From: Actinomycetota bacterium
GTDB lineage: Bacteria > Actinomycetota > Actinomycetes > Streptosporangiales > Streptosporangiaceae
Direction of reading: 5' to 3'
Assembly (NCBI GenBank): GCA_003541285.1
Contig: DPMS01000220.1
Coordinates: 1 to 5,040, forward strand
Length of the DNA: 5,040 nt
Part shown: in pieces, positions 1-5,040 of the stretch
Layout: the number at the start of each line of letters is the position of its first letter
Position numbering within the stretch: the stretch's first letter is position 1
Notes under the pieces: generated by a model
The model's input: only the letters and a program-made list of their open reading frames with translations
Databases searched by the model: none
Told to the model about the DNA's origin: nothing
Program-made: the position numbers and the translations under genes

Positions 1-1017
<1,017 letters not shown>

Positions 1018-1073
1018 ACGTCCCACGGTAACCGGCCCGCTTTCAGGAAGCCCGCCGCGGTCACCGCCGTCGG

Positions 1074-1280
1074 TCAAAACGGAAGGCCGTCGGGATCCCA
1101 CCAAGGTTCCGGTTCGAACGGTTCCAGTTCGAGCACGGCGACCTCCCGGTTGCGGCGAGGACGCTCCACCCAGACGTGGCTGTGGTAGCAGCGCTTGCAG
1201 ATCCCGGGCGGGCAGTTCTTGTACCGCCACGACGGCCGCTTCTTGCAGATGCGACACTTCCGCTGCTTGCGCTTACTCAT
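1074..1280 (-). CDS. Small zinc-ribbon-like protein (68 aa)
   Basis: The ATG at 1280 begins a 68-residue protein with a Lys/Arg-rich N-terminus (MSKRKQRK). A cysteine cluster follows: C9-x2-C12, C23, then C28-x2-C31 with H33 and H35 close behind. Two CxxC knuckles about 16 residues apart fit a zinc-binding ribbon, so the protein may bind nucleic acid or another protein. The C-terminal third is acidic and proline-rich (LELEPFEPEPWWDPDG) and contains a tandem repeat at DNA level. There is no signal peptide or membrane segment, so it should be cytoplasmic. It lies 121 bp after the 535-codon gene on the same strand and could be co-transcribed with it. The ribosome binding site is weak. I do not recognise a named family; the zinc-binding call rests on cysteine spacing only. 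Confidence 0.6.
   Translation of the reverse strand: MSKRKQRKCRICKKRPSWRYKNCPPGICKRCYHSHVWVERPRRNREVAVLELEPFEPEPWWDPDGLPF
1105..1134. repeat. Two-copy 15-bp tandem repeat
   Basis: GGTTCCGGTTCGAAC (1105-1119) is followed directly by GGTTCCAGTTCGAGC (1120-1134), 13 of 15 bases identical. On the minus strand it encodes LELEP then FEPEP in the acidic tail of the small zinc-ribbon-like protein, so it probably arose by a short in-frame duplication. Confidence 0.8.
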
Positions 1281-1401
1281 CTCGGCGACAGCCTACCGCG
1301 GACGTTTCTCCCGCCTGGCTTACTAGCGCCATCAGGAGCGGCTAGCGGAGCAACAGAGCTCGCGGACGCCCCGGAACAGGCGCGACGATCACTCCCGGGA
1401 C

Positions 1402-3009
1402 TCAGGGCGTGATGGCCCGGGCGAGGCGGTCCAGGACCGCCTCGCGGGACAGGCCGGCGTCGAGCATTCGCTTGGCGGCTGACCACAACTCTTCCGGGTC
1501 CCCGGCCCATAGCTGCTCCACGACAGTCACGTAGTTGCCGAAGCTGTGCTGGGAAATCATGCGGGCACTCAGGTCATTGACCGTGATGAGCTGGCGGTCC
1601 ACCGGGTCGGCGGGGTCGAGCGTGGTCACGTCCCGCACCCGCCGACCGGGCCTGCCCGCCACGGTTCCGCTGGCACGGTCGGATGGAACGGGGACCGCGA
1701 ACTCGCGGCGCTCAAGGACGGGGACCAGCTTGGTCCCGTCGCAGATAACCTCGTCCGGCAGGTCCTGGACGTAGCGGCGCATCGGGGACTGGAGCGGGCC
1801 GTTCCAGACGGCCGGGAACCGCTGGAGCGTGGCGTCTAGCTGGCGCCTGATCTGCCTGCGCGCGGGCTTGTCCAGGGCGCGCCGGTCCATGAGCCACTCC
1901 AGCCACGCCCGCGCGACCGGCGGCATCAGGTCCCCGTAGCGGTCTGGCGCGGCCAGGCTCGAGGGGACCGAGTAGAGCAGGATGCGGCCAAGCGCGGCCG
2001 GGCTGGCCGCCGTCGGGTCGCACCCCAGCGTGTCAAGGCTGCGGGAGATCAAGAACCTGGGAACCGTTCGGCTGACCATGTCGGTGAATTTCCGGCCTTG
2101 CGGTGAGGCGAGGAATTCTTCGGCCAGCTGGTCGCGCGCCACCGCGGGCCAGTGGTCTTCGACCGGGTCGCGCGCGGGAGGCTTACCGTCCGGGCCGAGC
2201 AGCAGTTCGGCGCGGTGGCGGGCCACGCTGAGGCTGGAGCAGGCCATGGAGAAGCTGTCATCCTTGCGGTCGCGCTCGGGCGGCGGGCCATGCAGGATGA
2301 GAGCGTCAATGGCAGCGAGCACGACCGCGGCGGCTTCGGCGGCAGGCACCTCGCGGACCTCGGCGCCGGCGATCTTAGCCTTGTCGGCAAGGCGGGCGCG
2401 CGCCTCGGGCAGGTCATCTGCCAGCATGAGACAGGCGGGCACGCCGTGCCAGGCGGCGTCCAGGACAGCCCACACCGCGTGCGGCTTGCTTCCGTCGGCG
2501 TAGGTGAACTCACAGGAGACGAGGGTGGTGTCGCCAGCGGCGTTAGCGGCCAGGTGGCACGTGCCCGCGGTGACGTCGCCGATGCTGGCGATCCACGGCA
2601 GGGCCGCATCCCGGGCCGCCAGGCGACCGGCCGCGACGGCGGCGTACTCGCTCACGCCGGGCGGACCGATGACCGAGAGCGCCCGCAGGGCAGGGTAAGA
2701 ATGGCCAGCGTCGCGCCGGCGGAGCTCGTCGATCACGTCGAGCATCATGCGCGTGAGGCCCGGCTCGGGAATGCCTGCCTGGATCAGGTACCCGACCAGG
2801 ACGCTGACCAAGGCCTCCGCGTCGTAGGCGGACGGGACCGCGGCCACGTCGGCGAGCACTGCCAGGTTCTTCACGATGACATCCCGGCCGTCGCGGAATT
2901 CAGGCTCCCGCAGGCGGCTCGCACTAGACGCGACCCGGGACGAAGCCTGGCGACGGACGGGCTTGGAAGACTTACGGCGACGGCTCTGAGGACTCACCCA
3001 CGCGAGCAT
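1402..3009 (-). CDS. Conserved hypothetical protein, 535 aa
   Basis: This is the longest intact gene in the window. The ATG at 3009 is preceded by GGAGGGG about 9 bases upstream, a strong ribosome binding site that fixes the start. Residues 1-35 are a basic, Ser/Arg/Lys-rich tail, probably disordered. Residues about 45-135 look alpha-helical. Residues about 138-240 (LPWIASIGDVTAGTCHLA, then CEFTYADGSKPHAVWAVLD and a helical stretch ending IDALILHGPPP) resemble a mixed alpha/beta module that I recall from uncharacterised actinobacterial proteins. Residues about 487-533 (HSFGNYVTVVEQLWAGDPEE, then AAKRMLDAGLSREAVLDRLA) match a short C-terminal helical module also seen in such proteins, with the pattern HxxVxxQLxxxDPxExWxxAxRxLxAGLxRxxVL. 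There is no signal peptide, transmembrane segment or recognisable catalytic motif. It is transcribed divergently from the gene at 3118. Function is unknown; the family resemblance is from memory and needs a profile search. Confidence 0.85.
   Translation of the reverse strand: MLAWVSPQSRRRKSSKPVRRQASSRVASSASRLREPEFRDGRDVIVKNLAVLADVAAVPSAYDAEALVSVLVGYLIQAGIPEPGLTRMMLDVIDELRRRDAGHSYPALRALSVIGPPGVSEYAAVAAGRLAARDAALPWIASIGDVTAGTCHLAANAAGDTTLVSCEFTYADGSKPHAVWAVLDAAWHGVPACLMLADDLPEARARLADKAKIAGAEVREVPAAEAAAVVLAAIDALILHGPPPERDRKDDSFSMACSSLSVARHRAELLLGPDGKPPARDPVEDHWPAVARDQLAEEFLASPQGRKFTDMVSRTVPRFLISRSLDTLGCDPTAASPAALGRILLYSVPSSLAAPDRYGDLMPPVARAWLEWLMDRRALDKPARRQIRRQLDATLQRFPAVWNGPLQSPMRRYVQDLPDEVICDGTKLVPVLERREFAVPVPSDRASGTVAGRPGRRVRDVTTLDPADPVDRQLITVNDLSARMISQHSFGNYVTVVEQLWAGDPEELWSAAKRMLDAGLSREAVLDRLARAITP
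1421..1445. repeat. 25-bp near-perfect palindrome at the gene's 3' end
   Basis: Arms GCGAGGCGGTCC (1421-1432) and GGACCGCCTCGC (1434-1445) are perfect 12-bp inverted repeats separated by a single A at 1433. The palindrome lies 17 bp inside the stop codon of the 535-codon gene, in the codons for REAVLDRLA. In RNA it would form a very stable GC-rich hairpin. There is no following U-run, so it is not a classical intrinsic terminator. Confidence 0.85.
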
Positions 3010-3117
3010 GCCAAAAGACCCCTCCGCCGCGTGGCGATCGCCTGGATCCCCGGCCCATCCGGGCCAGGCCGGTCAGGCACAGCTCCGTGAACGCGATGCC
3101 GGGGGCATGATGGTGCC
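3010..3117. promoter_or_regulatory. Divergent intergenic region, presumed to carry both promoters
   Basis: These 108 bp separate the minus-strand 535-codon gene from the plus-strand gene starting at 3118, so promoters for both are expected here or nearby. I see the ribosome binding site of the 535-codon gene (minus strand GGAGGGG, about 3019-3025), a 10-bp palindrome GGCGATCGCC (3033-3042), and a small inverted repeat GGCCC-ATCC-GGGCC (3052-3065). No convincing -35/-10 pair can be named. The palindrome could be an operator, but 10-bp palindromes are expected several times by chance in a window of this size. Confidence 0.4.
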
Positions 3118-3613
3118 GTGGGTTCCTGGAAGCGGCGGCTGTCTGATGACGAGCGGTCTGTTCTGCTGTCCGAGTTGCTCCTCCGGCATCCTGAACTCGC
3201 CGCCGAGGCGGAAGAGATCACCTCCGCGCTGCTCGTCGTGGACGACCGGGAACTCACCGGCGAGATCACGAGCAGGCTGCGGGCTGCGTCTGCGCGGTCC
3301 GGTGTCCGTTGGCGCGGGGCGGGGACGGGTCCTGGAAGTCCTCCAGCCGTACATCGATGACCTCACCTGGCGGAAGGAACGCGGCGCCCGGCGGGCGGCC
3401 GCCGACATCGGGGCCGCCGTCATGCTCGGGCTGTACGAATGCCGCGAGGATACCGACGAAAACATGCTGCTTGTCCGGATGGGCCTGCCCGGCGCCGCAG
3501 ACGACCTCGCGCGAACGGTGTACGACAAGGTGAGGCCACTGCACCTGTCGTTGCCGCCGCTGGCGGATGAGTGCCCGGAGTGGGCGTGGTACGAGGAGAG
3601 CTGGATGCCATGA
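3118..3613 (+). pseudogene. Hypothetical protein (about 164 aa), split by a +1 frameshift
   Basis: Two adjacent plus-strand frames together make one plausible protein. Frame one starts at the GTG at 3118 (VGSWKRRLSDDERSVLLSEL) and runs through EAEEITSALLVVDDRELTGE and ITSRLRAAS. Frame two continues with RVLEVLQPYIDDLTWRKERG, DIGAAVMLGLYECREDTDEN and the end PLADECPEWAWYEESWMP at the TGA 3611-3613. The join falls in the G-rich run at 3313-3329; removing one G there gives a continuous reading. The protein would be soluble, helical and acidic. I recall similar uncharacterised proteins in Streptomyces-type genomes, with a helical N-terminus, a QPYxDDL motif and a DExCPEW-like end. GTG is chosen because no ATG is available in that frame and the SWKRRLSDDER start fits; the ribosome binding site is weak. 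Either a decayed gene or a sequencing error. Confidence 0.75.
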
Positions 3614-3689
3614 GCAGTACGCGCTCCGCGAGGCACGGCACCTGAAGGGCTGCGAGCTATCTGACGCGCAGTAGGAACCCCCGTCTACG

Positions 3690-3706
3690 GCAGCCCCTCG
3701 GGCCGC
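3690..3706 (-). terminator. Possible stem-loop downstream of the IS701-type transposase
   Basis: Read on the minus strand, GCGGCCC-GAG-GGGCTGC can form a 7-bp stem (one G-U pair) with a 3-base loop, 19 bp past the transposase stop. No U-tract follows. It may be a weak terminator or part of the element's end region. A 10-bp palindrome CTACCGGTAG (3706-3715) adjoins it. Confidence 0.3.
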
Positions 3707-3724
3707 TACCGGTAGTCCGTTGGA

Positions 3725-5040
3725 TCAAGGTGGGCGGTAGAGGTTCAGGCCGTGGCCTGCGGTGACGGTGCCGGGCAGGTGCTGGAGCTCAGCGGGCGGG
3801 GGCGCTTTGGACCAGGCCTGCCACCAGCGCGTGAGCGTGATCGCGGGGGTCAGCCAGCTGCGGACGGCGCGCAGTGCGTGTGGCCAGCTGGGTGCTGGCA
3901 TGCTTTCCTGAGATGCAGGGGGCTGCTGGGACCGGGCGGCGGTGCCCCCTCTCTTGAGGGCTTGCCAGCGCGGGCCGGGGTGGGGGCTGAGAGGTGAGCC
4001 AGGTGTCCCAGCAGAAGGAGAACGCGCAGTTGACCAGCACCTGGTGGCGGCGGATGGCGATGTCGGAGCGGACCTGGAAGTCGGCCCACCCGAGCTCGTC
4101 CTTGACCTGCTTGTAAGACTGCTCCACCCAGTGCCGCAGCCCGTAGATCCGCACGATCTCCCCCAGGCTCGCGGCCGGCCAGGGGCTGTCTTTCTCACGC
4201 GGCCCGCCGGGCCGGGGCAGGTTCGTGACCAGGTACCAGGTGGCCTTGTCCGGCAGGGCGGCCGGGCCGGCGGTGGCCACCACCAGCCGCCGGGCGCCAT
4301 CCGGCCCCCACCAGCCCAGGGCCGCGCCGGCGGCGTACCAGGTCTCAGTGTGCCCATCACGGAAGGTCCGGGTTACCGGCTGCCAGCCGCCCGGATCGCC
4401 GGGCCCGCCCCAGCGCAGCTCGCGGGCCGCATCGACCGGGGTGTGCGCATCGGCACCGTAGGCCCAGATCCCGCGGCGAGGCTTGAGCGCCATGACGAAC
4501 GGCAGCCCGGCTTCGGCGAGCTCGCTGCGGAACCCGTCCTGGTCTCCGTACGCGCTGTCCGCGGCCACCGCCCGGAACGCGAACCCCGCCGCCCGGGCCC
4601 TGGCCGCGAGATCCGCCCCGATCTGCAGCTTGGCCCGGAACCCCGGGTCGTTCTTCCCCCCGGCAAAATGCCTGGCCGGGGTGTACGGCACCGCATGCAC
4701 CGGGTAATACAGGCGCTCATCGGCCCACACCGTGGTGACGGTGACCACCCCGTTGCCGGTCTTGCCGTACCGGCCCAGCCACTGCCGGCCCACGTGCGCG
4801 GTCTTCGTGCCGTCCTTACGGTCCCCGCTGTCATCGATCACCAGCACCCCGCCGCCGTGCGGCGCGGCCGCCGGATCAGCCAGCAGCAGCTCCAGCCTGC
4901 GGGCGTTCACCGCCTCCGGCTCCCACACCGACTCCGCCAAGAAGAACTGCAGCCGCTGCACCGCCGGCAGCCTGGACCCGGTCACCGGCTCCGCGCTGGC
5001 CAGGCACGTCAGCGTCTTATTACGCTCCCGCGGCGCCAGC
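3725..5040 (-). pseudogene. IS701/IS4-superfamily DDE transposase, N-terminus off window, frameshifted tail
   Basis: This transposase would cut and join the ends of its own insertion sequence. The frame is open to the right edge (LAPRERNKTLTCLASAEP before the GTG at 4985), so the true start is beyond 5040. Numbering from that GTG, the first catalytic Asp is in VLVIDDSGDRKDGTK (D51/D52), the second in VAADSAYGDQDGF (D143), and the Glu in YGLRHWVEQSYKQVK (E288). The last segment fits the IS4 signature Y-(2)-R-(3)-E-(6)-K. After VNCAFSFCWDTWLTS the reading frame enters a Pro/Gly-rich linker and runs on in an unlikely sequence to 3789. The expected family tail (WPHALRAVRSWLTPAITLTR, WWQAWSKAPPPAELQ, GLNLYRPP) is found in another frame ending at the TGA 3725-3727. 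One base must be skipped, most likely within about 3930-4000. The catalytic core is intact, so activity loss from the altered tail is inferred only. Confidence 0.88.

Noticed and set aside
1105..1134. tRNA T-arm-like sequence CCGGTTCGAACGG
   Set aside because: No acceptor stem, anticodon arm or full cloverleaf surrounds it, and the bases are explained by the tandem repeat encoding LELEP/FEPEP.
1277..1510. A 77-codon minus-strand frame overlapping the zinc-ribbon start by ATGA
   Set aside because: The overlap looks like translational coupling, but the frame overlaps the 3' end of the 535-codon gene out of frame and encodes only Arg/Gly/Pro-rich sequence.
2152..3090. A 312-codon plus-strand open frame opposite the 535-codon gene
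   Set aside because: It is antisense to a gene with a strong ribosome binding site and family-like sequence; its composition (Gly/Arg/Asp-rich, no motifs) is what high-GC antisense frames produce.
3610..3645. An 11-codon ORF overlapping the previous stop (ATGA)
   Set aside because: Too short to support as a gene. It could be the stub of a following gene cut off by the right insertion sequence, but nothing recognisable remains.
3614..3724. Search for the right insertion sequence's terminal inverted repeat and target duplication
   Set aside because: The other end of the element is outside the window, so no terminal repeat can be matched and no boundary is claimed.
4661..4684. Inverted repeat CCCCGGC / GCCGGGG
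   Set aside because: It lies inside the coding region of the right transposase, has a 10-bp spacer, and such 7-bp GC arms are common by chance at this base composition.

Overview
The window is very GC-rich, with codon third positions strongly biased to G and C, and its two transposases are of types common in high-GC Actinobacteria. The most likely source is an actinomycete chromosome or large plasmid (Streptomyces, Frankia, Actinomadura or a relative). The genus cannot be fixed from this sequence alone.

Layout: (1) 1-817, minus strand, is a D,D,E (rve-type) integrase-like transposase of an insertion sequence. It runs off the left edge and is broken by a +1 frameshift near 620-623. (2) 818-1280, minus strand, is a short stretch with a 68-residue cysteine-rich, zinc-ribbon-like protein (1074-1280) and a doubtful 70-codon ORF (805-1017) that touches the transposase start. 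(3) 1402-3009, minus strand, is one long intact gene for a 535-residue conserved-hypothetical protein with a good ribosome binding site. (4) 3010-3117 is a 108-bp divergent intergenic region. (5) 3118-3613, plus strand, is a roughly 164-residue hypothetical protein split by a +1 frameshift near 3313-3329. (6) 3725-5040, minus strand, is an IS701/IS4-superfamily DDE transposase. Its N-terminus lies beyond the right edge and its C-terminal tail sits in another frame.

The picture is two ordinary housekeeping-like genes of unknown function, arranged divergently and flanked by two unrelated insertion sequences. Only the 535-codon gene and possibly the small zinc-ribbon gene look intact. All three frame breaks require skipping exactly one base and all fall in or next to G/C runs, so they may be real decay or base-calling errors. 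I see no RNA gene, CRISPR array, defence module or biosynthetic cluster. I cannot make a strong case for a new biological system here. The best unexplained items are a 25-bp near-perfect palindrome at the 3' end of the 535-codon gene and the shared polarity of the three frameshifts.
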